From contig JBCCLH010000011.1 of the NCBI GenBank assembly GCA_039026955.1, forward strand, positions 62,001 through 126,000: a stretch of DNA of 64,000 nucleotides, written 5' to 3'. A model generated the notes under the pieces. That model was not told where the DNA came from, searched no databases, and worked only from the letters and a program-made list of their open reading frames with translations. A program made the position numbers and the translations under genes. The stretch comes from Kordia sp039026955. GTDB taxonomy: Bacteria > Bacteroidota > Bacteroidia > Flavobacteriales > Flavobacteriaceae. Positions 1-7,755 of the stretch are shown piece after piece (position 1 is the stretch's first letter; each line of letters begins with the position of its first letter).

Positions 1-823
1 CCATCGCATTTTGAATTCCCGCTTCATATTCGTCTTGATATCCGATTTTATCAATCAATTCGGCTTTTAAGGCACTTTCTGCGGTACGACCCGCCAATTC
101 ATCTGCCAATACGTTCAACTTATCAGAAGTAATATTTCTACTAGCGCTGATTTCTTTTCGCATTTCGTCCCAAATCGATTGTAAAAACACAGAGATCTGC
201 TCGCGATTGGCTTCACTCATTTCTTGACTGATGTATCCTTCCACAGCACTTTTATACTTTCCGTGACGAATCACTTCCATTTTTACACCGTATTTCTCTT
301 GAAAATCCTTGTAATACATACGCTCCATTGCCAAGCCTTTAAAATCTAGCGCACCGACAGGATTTAGATATATTGTATCTGCTACCGAATTTAAATAGTA
401 ATCTTTTTGTGAATAATAATCGCCATAGGAAACAATGAATTTCCCCGATTCTTTAAAGGAAAGTAAGGCGTCACGCAAGGCTTTGGTTTGTGCCATTCCT
501 GCGCTGATGGAGTTATTTTTAATAGAAATTCCTTTGATTTTATTGTCGTCTGTCGCGTAATTGATCGCATCAATAATATTGAACAGTCCGTCGTATTCAG
601 GTTCGTTAGGGAAGAAAGGCACTTGGCTGTAGTCAAATCGCCCACCGTAATCGTCAATAGGTTGACTCAAATCCAATTCTAGAATCGTATTTTTCTTCAC
701 AGTAATCAAATCGTCGGGAGAACTTGAATTCATAAAGAAAACTAAAAACAAGATTAAAAAGCAAAGGGCAACAAAAATCGTCATTCCCACAATAGTGGAA
801 AGTACACGTTTAAAAAAATTCAT
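1..823 (-). CDS. sppA: Signal peptide peptidase SppA (5' part; gene runs off the window)
   Basis: The gene starts at 823 and is still open at base 1, so about 274 N-terminal residues are visible. The protein opens with one membrane anchor (residues about 7-30, hydrophobic run after MNFFKRVL). It then shows the S49 peptidase N-terminal repeat, including the conserved stretch GDYYSQKDYYLNSVADTIYL and a PVG..DFKGL segment, as in the long (67K-type) SppA where the catalytic lysine lies in this N-terminal half. The family cleaves leftover signal peptides in the membrane. The C-terminal repeat with the catalytic serine lies outside the window. No plausible upstream start exists. Identification is firm; only completeness is unknown. 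Confidence 0.9.
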   Translation of the reverse strand, partial: MNFFKRVLSTIVGMTIFVALCFLILFLVFFMNSSSPDDLITVKKNTILELDLSQPIDDYGGRFDYSQVPFFPNEPEYDGLFNIIDAINYATDDNKIKGISIKNNSISAGMAQTKALRDALLSFKESGKFIVSYGDYYSQKDYYLNSVADTIYLNPVGALDFKGLAMERMYYKDFQEKYGVKMEVIRHGKYKSAVEGYISQEMSEANREQISVFLQSIWDEMRKEISASRNITSDKLNVLADELAGRTAESALKAELIDKIGYQDEYEAGIQNAM

Positions 824-874
824 AGCTGTATATTTTGTACAAAAATATCTATTAAAATTCGAATTAGAAAGTAA

Positions 875-1034
875 TACCAAGTCAACTTAACTATGCAACA
901 TATAAGCTTGTTCATTTGGCATCCTAGTTTCTTGCGACTATTTTCCGTAGCTAAGGCTATGCAAAACATTCACTGCGTCCTAGGCTACCAAAGCAACTTC
1001 GCTTCTAAAGTCACATAGTAAAGTTGATTTGGTA
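875..1034. repeat. 160-bp element with imperfect 21-bp terminal inverted repeats
   Basis: The ends read TACCAAGTCAACTTAACTATG (875-895, here given only as an end motif) and its near-perfect reverse complement at 1014-1034, with 19 of 21 positions matching. The interior holds no open frame. It fills most of the 334-bp gap between sppA and folK. It resembles a small non-autonomous inverted-repeat element or a family of intergenic repeats. No target-site duplication is obvious. Confidence 0.5.
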
Positions 1035-1092
1035 TAAGTGCACTTTTCTATTGAAAAGTTACGTTTTTGTGAAATTATTTACACAAACTTTT

Positions 1093-1124
1093 TTTGAGTT
1101 TGCAGAAAGGAGTTTCTATCTTTG
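1093..1124 (+). promoter_or_regulatory. Promoter of the folK-dNK gene
   Basis: TTTG at 1093-1096, a 20-bp spacer, and TATCTTTG at 1117-1124 match the Bacteroidetes primary sigma consensus TTTG-N17/23-TAnnTTTG. The predicted start site lies about 25-40 bp ahead of the TTG start codon. Confidence 0.6.
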
Positions 1125-1157
1125 GCGCAGCTATTTTCAGCGGACAAATCTATTTAA

Positions 1158-2297
1158 TTGCATCCAAGCTTGTTACACACTACATATATCTCTATTGGAA
1201 GTAATGTTGGCGACAAACGCGCACATTTACAAAACGCAGTTCACAAACTTGGAACTACCATTGGACGTGTTGTCAAAATTTCTCCGATCTACAAAACACC
1301 TTCATGGGGTTATGATGGAAATGATTTTTACAATGCGTGTTTGTGTGTAAAAACTGCCTTGTCGCCATCCGAAATGATGGCTGAAATTCTGGAAGTGGAA
1401 GCTGCTATGGGACGCGTTCGAAGTCGTAAAAAAGGTTATCAAGACCGCACGATTGATATTGATATTATTTTTTATGAAGATCTAATCATGCAGACGGGAT
1501 TGTTGGTGTTACCGCATCCGTTAGCGCACGAACGCAAATTTGTGATGCAACCGTTGTGCGATATTGCGCCGAGCAAAATTCATCCGACGTATAAAAAAAC
1601 GGTTTCAGATATCAATGACAAACTTCCAGCGGAAGGCATCGAAAAAAGTGAAGAAATACTAGAGAATCCGAATGCTAAAAAGGATTTTTCTCGTTTTAAT
1701 TACATTGCCATAGAAGGAAACATTGGCGCGGGAAAAACGTCGTTAGCTACTAAAATTGCAGAAGATTTTAACGGAAAACTGATTCTAGAACGTTTTGCTG
1801 ACAATCCGTTTTTGCCGAAGTTTTACGAAGACAACAGTCGCTACGCATTTCCGTTGGAAATGTCGTTTTTGGCAGATCGGTACCAACAAATCTCTGACGA
1901 TTTAGCGCAATTGGATTTATTTAAAGATTTCATTGTGTCGGATTATGATGTGGTAAAATCGCTCATCTTTGCGAAAGTCACGCTACAAGCAGAAGAATAC
2001 AAATTGTATCGCAAATTGTTTGATATCATGTACAAAGACATTCCCAAACCTGATTTGTATGTGTACTTATATCAAAACACGGAACGTTTACTCAGAAACA
2101 TCAAAAAACGCGGACGCGATTACGAACAAAAAATTCCTTCCGAATACTTAGACAAAATCAACAACGGATACTTAGAATTCATTCGAACGCATAAAGACTT
2201 AAATGTAAAAATCATTGATGTTTCTGACTTGGATTTTGTGGCGAATGCGAATGATTATCAGAAGATTGTTTTGGAGATTAGAAACGCTGCGCTTTAG
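1158..2297 (+). CDS. folK: FolK-deoxynucleoside kinase fusion (HPPK-dNK)
   Basis: This is a bifunctional fusion. Residues 1-150 are 6-hydroxymethyl-7,8-dihydropterin pyrophosphokinase: the N-terminal YISIGSNVGDK and the signature DRTIDIDIIFYED are clear; this enzyme precedes dihydropteroate synthase in folate synthesis. After a short linker, residues 180-379 are a deoxynucleoside kinase with P-loop EGNIGAGKTS, LADRYQQI and the arginine-rich lid region KKRGRDYEQ, which phosphorylates salvaged deoxynucleosides. No ATG fits: an in-frame TAA ends at 1157, so translation must begin at TTG 1158 or TTG 1170. The stop codon lies inside the first unit of the repeat array that follows. Both domains look complete. 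Confidence 0.88.
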   Translation: MHPSLLHTTYISIGSNVGDKRAHLQNAVHKLGTTIGRVVKISPIYKTPSWGYDGNDFYNACLCVKTALSPSEMMAEILEVEAAMGRVRSRKKGYQDRTIDIDIIFYEDLIMQTGLLVLPHPLAHERKFVMQPLCDIAPSKIHPTYKKTVSDINDKLPAEGIEKSEEILENPNAKKDFSRFNYIAIEGNIGAGKTSLATKIAEDFNGKLILERFADNPFLPKFYEDNSRYAFPLEMSFLADRYQQISDDLAQLDLFKDFIVSDYDVVKSLIFAKVTLQAEEYKLYRKLFDIMYKDIPKPDLYVYLYQNTERLLRNIKKRGRDYEQKIPSEYLDKINNGYLEFIRTHKDLNVKIIDVSDLDFVANANDYQKIVLEIRNAAL

Positions 2298-2491
2298 ACG
2301 CGGCTTCGCCTTTTGGACACGCTTTGCTTTGGACACGCTTTGCTTTGGACTCGCTTCGCTTTGGACTCGCTTGCTTTAGATTCGCTTTGCTTTGGACACG
2401 CTTTGCTTTGGACTCGCTTCGCTTTGGACACGCTTCGCTTTGGACACGTTTTGCTTTGGACACGTTTTGCTTTGGACTCGCTTCGCTTTGG
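2283..2491 (+). repeat. Tandem array of a 16-bp unit, about 12 copies
   Basis: The unit is GGAC[A/T]CG[C/T]TT[C/T]GCTTT. About twelve copies follow head to tail, with one 15-bp copy and a degenerate first copy that includes the folK-dNK stop codon. Because 16 is not a multiple of 3, all frames are read in turn, and the open frames seen here in both strands are by-products of the repeat. There are no spacers, so this is not a CRISPR array. Confidence 0.85.
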
Positions 2492-2612
2492 TATTTTTAT
2501 CGCTCTTTGGGTTTTTTAAAACGTCATTTCGAAAGTTTTGTAAAAACTTGTGGTAATCTTTTTCTTTAACTGTTAAAAATGTCATTTTTTGTCATGAATT
2601 ATTTTTTATACT

Positions 2613-2640
2613 AATTGTCATTCCTGCGAAAACAGGAATC
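2613..2640. repeat. ATTCCTGCG...CAGGAAT short palindrome
   Basis: ATTCCTGCGAAAACAGGAAT forms a short hairpin inside a stretch that translates in reverse as WIPVFAGMT, the well-known signature of a widespread intergenic repeat in many bacteria. It sits in the same 582-bp gene-free interval as the 16-bp arrays, together with unique AT-rich DNA. Confidence 0.5.
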
Positions 2641-2804
2641 CAATATGAATTCAAAGTGGATTCTGTATCATTAAGTTTCGAAAAATAATATGAAACTAGA
2701 GATAACTTTTGGAAACAAGCACTTCTCGATACAATTCGCTTAGGCGAATCACTCGAAGAGACGATCAAGTATCTAAAAAAGTCTAACAATCTAAAGCGTC
2801 AGCA

Positions 2805-2889
2805 TTTCTAACAGCAAAGCGAATCTAAAAGGCGCTAGCCGAGTCTAAAGCAAAGCGAGTCCAGCAGGCGAAGCCGCATCTAAAAGCGA
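2805..2889 (-). repeat. Inverted, degenerate copies of the 16-bp unit
   Basis: On the minus strand this region repeats units such as GGACTCGCTTTGCTTT and AGATTCGCTTTGCTGTT, i.e. the same unit as the array at 2283-2491 in opposite orientation. It reaches into the stop codon of the methyltransferase gene that converges from the right. Facing arrays could pair in a transcript of either strand. Confidence 0.7.
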
Positions 2890-3410
2890 AGCTTCTCAAA
2901 CACATCCCAAATCACAACACCCGCACTCACCGAAATATTCAACGAATGTTTTGTGCCAAATTGTGGAATTTCAATGACATAATCGCTTGCAGAAACGACT
3001 TCTTGTTGTACGCCTTTGACTTCGTTTCCAAAAACTAGCGCATATGTATTTTCCTTGTCAGGATTGAATTCGTTTAGCATGATAGCGTTTTCAGCTTGTT
3101 CAATAGACGCGACTTTGACATTTTTTTCTTGCAATTCTTTGACTAGGCTAAGTGTATCTTTTCGGTGTTCCCAAGCAACGGTTTCGGTAGCACCTAAAGC
3201 GGTTCTATGAATGTCTTTATGTGGTGGTTTTGCCGTGATGCCACACAGGTAAATTTTCTCGATTAAAAAGGCATCACTCGTTCTAAAAACGGAACCAATA
3301 TTATTTAAACTACGAATATTATCTAGGATGATAATTAGACTTGTTTTGGGTGACGATTTGAATTCGTCTACACTCAATCTGTTCAATTCACTATTTTTCA
3401 GTTTTCTCAT
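2880..3410 (-). CDS. TrmH/SpoU-family RNA 2'-O-methyltransferase
   Basis: A 176-residue SPOUT-fold methyltransferase. The three family motifs are seen: motif 1 NIGSVFRTSDAF (about 36-47), motif 2 YALVFGNEVKGV (about 126-137) and motif 3 IEIPQFGTKHSLNISVSAG (about 147-165). The family methylates the ribose of tRNA or rRNA using S-adenosylmethionine through a knotted fold. The target cannot be told from sequence. It is divergent from mutS with 82 bp between them. The last codons, LRF-stop, are built from the neighbouring repeat unit. Confidence 0.85.
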   Translation of the reverse strand: MRKLKNSELNRLSVDEFKSSPKTSLIIILDNIRSLNNIGSVFRTSDAFLIEKIYLCGITAKPPHKDIHRTALGATETVAWEHRKDTLSLVKELQEKNVKVASIEQAENAIMLNEFNPDKENTYALVFGNEVKGVQQEVVSASDYVIEIPQFGTKHSLNISVSAGVVIWDVFEKLRF

Positions 3411-3492
3411 AGATACTTCGTAAGTTTTCCTTGATTTTACTTAAATTCGCGTCCAACGGTTTTCTGCAAAATAACATTAAAAACTCCAAACA

Positions 3493-6102
3493 TTGGCAAA
3501 AAGTAGCGCGAAAAAAGTAACTCCTTTAATGAAGCAATACAACAGTATCAAAAGTAAATATCCTGATGCAATGTTGTTATTCCGTGTAGGCGATTTTTAC
3601 GAAACGTTTGGAGAAGATGCCGTCAAAGCCGCCAATATTTTAGGCATTGTACAAACCTATCGAAACAATGGTGGCGAGAATATTGAACTGGCAGGATTTC
3701 CACATCATTCGCTAAATACGTATTTGCCAAAATTGGTCAAAGCAGGCGAACGTGTGGCGATTTGCGATCAGTTGGAAGATCCGAAACAAACGAAGAAAAT
3801 TGTAAAACGCGGTGTGACAGAATTGGTGACGCCAGGAGTTGCCTTTAATGACGAAGTTTTACAAGCGAAGACAAATAACTTTTTATGTGCCATTCACTAT
3901 GGGAAAAAGTTGTTGGGAATTTCGTTTTCAGATGTTTCTACGGGAGAATTCATGACCACGCAAGGTTCCGCAGAATATATTGATAAATTATTGCAGAACT
4001 TTAAACCAAGTGAGATTTTAATTCCGAAGCAGAAAAAACTTGAATTTGCAGATACATTTGGAAGTAATCATCATGTGTTTTATTTAGAAGATTGGGTATT
4101 TAAATCGGATTTTGCACATGAAAAACTCATCACGCATTTTGATACGAGTTCGCTCAAAGGTTTCGGTGTAGAAGATTTGCAGGAAGGAATTATTGCTTCT
4201 GGTGCAGTTTTACATTATTTATCGGAAACGCGACATAATAAGTTACAACATATTACCTCAATTGCCCGTATTGCAGAAGATGCCTATGTGTGGATGGATC
4301 GTTTTACGGTACGAAATTTGGAATTGTATGCTTCAACCGCTTTCAACGCAATTACGTTGTTAGATGTGATCGACAAGACGATTTCGCCAATGGGCGGACG
4401 CTTGTTGAAACGTTGGTTAGCATTGCCACTTAAAAACGCACAGCAGATCAAACAGCGACATGAAGTGGTGAATCATCTGTTGCAGCAAGAAACGGAATTG
4501 GACAAAATTCAGCTTCACATCAAACAGATTAGTGATATTGAACGCTTGATTTCCAAAGTGGCTACAGGTAAAATCTCGCCAAGAGAAGTCATTCAACTCA
4601 AAAATTCCCTCGAAGCGATTGTTCCCATCAAACAAATCACAAGCAATAGTACAAACGAAGCGTTAAAAGTCATTGGAGATACCATTCACGAATGTGAACT
4701 GTTACGCTCTAAAATTAAGGAAACACTTAACGAAGAAGCGCCTGTCAATATTCTGAAAGGAAATGCGATTGCGAGTGGCTATTCTGATAAGTTAGACGAA
4801 TTGCGCGGCATAGCATTTTCTGGAAAAGATTATTTGGACAAAATGCTCGAACGTGAATCGCAAGCAACAGGCATTCCGTCTTTAAAAATCGCTTCCAACA
4901 ATGTGTTTGGCTATTATATAGAAGTTCGAAACACGCACAAAGCCAAAGTTCCCGAATCGTGGACGCGAAAGCAAACGTTGGTGAATGCAGAGCGTTATAT
5001 TACGGAAGAATTGAAAGAATACGAAACGAAGATTTTGGGTGCTGAGGAAAAAATCATGCAGCTAGAACAAGAGTTGTTTTCGGATTTGGTGGTTTGGATC
5101 AATCAATACATAAAAGCGGTGCAGCAAAATGCCAATATCATTGCTAAGTTAGATTGTTTGTGCGGATTTGCCGATCTAGCGAAAGCCAACAATTATGTGT
5201 ATCCGCAAATTGATGATTCCTTTGATTTAGACATTAAAAACGGGCGTCATCCTGTGATTGAAAAGCAGTTGCCAATTGGCGAAACGTATATTGCCAATGA
5301 TGTCTATTTGGATCGAGAAGCGCAGCAAATCATCATGATTACGGGACCGAATATGAGTGGTAAATCGGCTATTTTACGACAAACTGCATTGATTGTCCTG
5401 TTAGCACAGATGGGAAGTTTTGTCCCAGCAGATTCGGCACGTATTGGTTTGGTGGATAAGATTTTTACCAGAGTAGGAGCGAGCGATAATATTTCTATGG
5501 GCGAATCGACTTTTATGGTGGAAATGAACGAAACGGCTTCTATTTTGAATAATATTTCGGAGCGTAGTTTGGTATTGTTGGACGAAATTGGTCGCGGAAC
5601 GAGTACGTACGACGGAATTTCGATTGCATGGGCGATTTCAGAATATTTACACGAGCATCCGTCACGCGCGAAGACTTTGTTTGCCACGCATTATCACGAA
5701 TTGAACGAAATGACCGAAATTTTTGATCGTATCAAGAATTACAATGTGTCTGTCAAAGAATTGAAGGATAATGTCTTATTCTTACGTAAATTGGTCAAAG
5801 GTGGAAGCGAACACAGTTTCGGAATTCACGTAGCGAAAATGGCAGGAATGCCGCAGCAAGTCATTCACAAAGCCAACAAAATATTAAAACGCTTAGAAAA
5901 ATCGCATTCCAGTGAAGAACTCGCAGACGATTTAAAGAAAGTGGAAAACGACATGCAACTCAGTTTTTTCAACTTAGATGATCCATTATTGGAAGAAATC
6001 AAAGAAGAAATTCTCATGACCGACATCGATACTTTAACACCTGTCGAAGCTTTGATGAAGCTCAACGAGATCAAACGCATGTTGCAGCGTAAAAAAAAGT
6101 AA
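3493..6102 (+). CDS. mutS: DNA mismatch repair ATPase MutS
   Basis: An 869-residue MutS of normal length. The mismatch-binding Phe-X-Glu lies in the N-terminal domain (VGDFYETFGEDA), followed by connector, lever and clamp domains. The ATPase domain carries Walker A GPNMSGKS (about residue 618), the N-2/ST motif MGESTFMVEM, Walker B LVLLDEIGRGTSTYDG and the ATHYHEL histidine loop. It recognises mispairs and recruits MutL. The start is a TTG at 3493; no ATG fits the conserved N-terminus TPLMKQYNSIK. Nothing looks broken. Confidence 0.97.
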   Translation: MAKSSAKKVTPLMKQYNSIKSKYPDAMLLFRVGDFYETFGEDAVKAANILGIVQTYRNNGGENIELAGFPHHSLNTYLPKLVKAGERVAICDQLEDPKQTKKIVKRGVTELVTPGVAFNDEVLQAKTNNFLCAIHYGKKLLGISFSDVSTGEFMTTQGSAEYIDKLLQNFKPSEILIPKQKKLEFADTFGSNHHVFYLEDWVFKSDFAHEKLITHFDTSSLKGFGVEDLQEGIIASGAVLHYLSETRHNKLQHITSIARIAEDAYVWMDRFTVRNLELYASTAFNAITLLDVIDKTISPMGGRLLKRWLALPLKNAQQIKQRHEVVNHLLQQETELDKIQLHIKQISDIERLISKVATGKISPREVIQLKNSLEAIVPIKQITSNSTNEALKVIGDTIHECELLRSKIKETLNEEAPVNILKGNAIASGYSDKLDELRGIAFSGKDYLDKMLERESQATGIPSLKIASNNVFGYYIEVRNTHKAKVPESWTRKQTLVNAERYITEELKEYETKILGAEEKIMQLEQELFSDLVVWINQYIKAVQQNANIIAKLDCLCGFADLAKANNYVYPQIDDSFDLDIKNGRHPVIEKQLPIGETYIANDVYLDREAQQIIMITGPNMSGKSAILRQTALIVLLAQMGSFVPADSARIGLVDKIFTRVGASDNISMGESTFMVEMNETASILNNISERSLVLLDEIGRGTSTYDGISIAWAISEYLHEHPSRAKTLFATHYHELNEMTEIFDRIKNYNVSVKELKDNVLFLRKLVKGGSEHSFGIHVAKMAGMPQQVIHKANKILKRLEKSHSSEELADDLKKVENDMQLSFFNLDDPLLEEIKEEILMTDIDTLTPVEALMKLNEIKRMLQRKKK

Positions 6103-6151
6103 TTGATTTCGAGTGTATTGTAAAATAATTCATTCTTTTTCTTCAAAACAC

Positions 6152-6181
6152 TTTGGTATTTAAAGAAATGTGTTAAATTTG
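6152..6181 (+). promoter_or_regulatory. Promoter of the tRNA-Gly/tRNA-Leu pair
   Basis: TTTG (6152-6155), 18-bp spacer, TAAATTTG (6174-6181): a perfect Bacteroidetes consensus. The predicted start is about 35 bp before tRNA-Gly. It would drive both tRNAs and run through attL to the element-borne terminator. Confidence 0.75.
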
Positions 6182-6223
6182 CATCCGCAATACACCAATA
6201 TATTGCTCATTCAATAATGAAAC

Positions 6224-6296
6224 GCGAAAATAGCTCAGCTGGTAGAGCGCAACCTTGCCAAGGTTGAGGTCGCGGGTTCGAGCCCCGTTTTTCGCT
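6224..6296 (+). tRNA. tRNA-Gly (anticodon GCC)
   Basis: The acceptor arms GCGAAAA and TTTTCGC pair fully, the D loop reads AGCTCAGCTGGTAGAGC, the anticodon arm CCTTGCCAAGG shows GCC, and the T arm is GCGGGTTCGAGCCCCG. The CCA end is not encoded. Confidence 0.95.
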
Positions 6297-6319
6297 CTAG
6301 ATAACATTAATAAGTCCAA

Positions 6320-6403
6320 GCTCGAGTGGTGGAATTGGTAGACACGTTGGACTTAAAATCCAATGGCCTTTGGGCCGTGCGGGTTCAAGTCCCGCCTCGA
6401 GTA
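6320..6403 (+). tRNA. tRNA-Leu (anticodon TAA), integration target
   Basis: An 84-nt class II tRNA. Acceptor GCTCGAG pairs with CTCGAGT, the anticodon arm is TTGGACTTAAAATCCAA with TAA, the variable arm is TGGCCTTTGGGCCGT, and the T arm is GCGGGTTCAAGTCCCGC. CCA is not encoded. From 6346 on, the gene is rebuilt by the 3' end carried on the inserted element, so it remains functional; the displaced native 3' end is at 48917-48974. Confidence 0.96.
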
Positions 6404-6406
6404 CTT
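6346..6406 (+). other. attL of the tRNA-Leu integrative element
   Basis: These 61 bases, from the tRNA-Leu anticodon stem to 3 bases past its end, are identical to 48917-48977. Bases on both sides differ between the two copies. This is the direct repeat left by tyrosine-recombinase insertion into a tRNA gene. Confidence 0.93.
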
Positions 6407-6410
6407 TACG

Positions 6411-6440
6411 AAAGCCGAAGTTTCAATACTTCGGCTTTTT
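6411..6440 (+). terminator. Terminator after tRNA-Leu, brought by the element
   Basis: AAAGCCGAAG (6411-6420) and CTTCGGCTTT (6429-6438) form a 10-bp stem with an 8-nt loop and a T run. It differs from the stem at the same place beyond attR, so it entered with the element. Confidence 0.85.
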
Positions 6441-6442
6441 TG

Positions 6443-6466
6443 TTTGGGTAAAACATAGGTAAAACA
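6443..6466 (+). repeat. 24-bp repeat near attL, likely integrase arm site; gap 6407-6712
   Basis: A 24-bp sequence holding two copies of GGTAAAACA, 11 bp apart, recurs without change at 48793-48816 near the other end of the element. The rest of the 306-bp gap before the CBASS genes is AT-rich; I see a weak TATTTTTG at 6551-6558 but no matching -33 box. Confidence 0.55.
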
Positions 6467-6712
6467 AATCGAACTTTAACTTTCCTTGATTTGACCACTA
6501 GTTTATAATCTGATTTAAATAAGCTTAATTTTTCTCATTTTTAACTTCATTATTTTTGAATGTATAGATTCAAAAAGGTTTTTTTAAAATAAAATAAACT
6601 GTCGAGAAATGCTATTTTGTCAGTTTTGGATGACTAATCGTCATTTTTTTAGTTTGGTATAGTAAATGAAATATTACAAATCGTAAGCTATTAACACAAT
6701 TAAAATTTATAT

Positions 6713-7753
6713 ATGACAACATATCTGCAAACAGAATTTAATGCTTTTCACGAAAAAATTAAATTACATGATAAAGAAGATAATAAAGAACTAAGAGATA
6801 AGCGAGATATGCTTGCAGAAGAATTAAGAGCCTATTTTAAGAAGAAATCAGAAGATGAAGGCACTTCAAGAATTACTTTTTCAATTGAAAACCAAGGAAG
6901 TTATTCAATGGGAACAGGTATAAGACCACTTGAAGATTGTGATTATGATATAGATGTGATGGTGTTATTTAATATTTCAAAAGATGATTATGCGCCCGTT
7001 GAAGTCAAAAAGTGGGTTTATGAGGCTCTTAATAGACATAACAGAACGGTAGAATATAAAAAGCCATGTGTAAGAGTTCAATACTACAAAAATGGTCAAG
7101 AAACTTTTCATGTTGATTTAGCACTATACGCTAATCAGAATGATGATGAAAAAAAGTATTTATAAAGAGGAAAACCTACTTCTCCAACAGAGGAAAAGAA
7201 ATGGGAGGTTTCTGAACCTAAACTTCTTAAAGATAAAATAAATAATAAATTTAGTGACTCTGATGATCGTCAACAAATGAAAAGAGTTATTCGGTACTTA
7301 AAACGTTGGAAAGATTTAAAATTTAAAAATTCAGGAAATGGTAAGCCTACTGGTATTGCTCTAACTGCATTAGCTTATAATTTATTTAGTCCTGAAATTA
7401 ATAGAAATCCATTTGATTCTAGTATTGAGTTACGAGATATTGTTGCTTTAAGAAAGTTGATTGCATCGATTATTAGTGAGTTTAGTTGGTTCTATGATAC
7501 GATTTCTGTTGAATTACCTGTTGAGCCTTACAATAACCTTTTTGAAAAAATGTCTGATAATCAGCAAAAAACTTTTAAAGAGAAATTGGAAAAGTTTAAG
7601 TCTACACTTGAAAAAGCAGAAGCAGATCCTGATCCTCATGAAGCCTCAAAAATCATTATAAAACAACTAGGAGGTGACTTTCCTGAAGTAGAAAAAGATA
7701 AATCTGCTCAAAAACGTGCTTTAGCCTTTCCTGGGAAAAGTGAGAGCGCATAA
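6713..7753 (+). pseudogene. CBASS CD-NTase (cyclic nucleotide synthase) with one in-frame stop
   Basis: The frame starting at 6713 shows the nucleotidyltransferase motif GSYSMGT (residues 62-68), the catalytic acidic cluster DYDID (77-81) and a third Asp in HVDLALY (135). A TAA at 7163-7165 stops it after residue 150. The same frame is open again directly after that codon, through ARG-GKPTSPTEEKKWEVSE-like sequence (starting RGKPTSP), and continues to 7753 with the helical C-terminal domain (RVIRYLKRWKDLKF). So a single nonsense codon, not a frameshift, splits a gene of about 346 codons. In CBASS the enzyme makes a cyclic di- or trinucleotide upon infection. Either the enzyme is dead, or TAA is a sequence error or is read through. 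Next gene starts 3 bases after the stop. Confidence 0.85.
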
Positions 7754-7755
7754 TT

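Noticed and set aside
2283..2491. CRISPR array
   Set aside because: Repeats are directly joined without spacers and no cas gene is in the window.
2283..2585. Overlapping open frames on both strands in the 16-bp array
   Set aside because: All are translations of the tandem repeat in different frames; no start context and no domain.
6713..7165. A self-standing short nucleotidyltransferase and a separate 158-residue protein
   Set aside because: Both parts are in one frame, split by a single TAA, and together give the normal CD-NTase length and domains.
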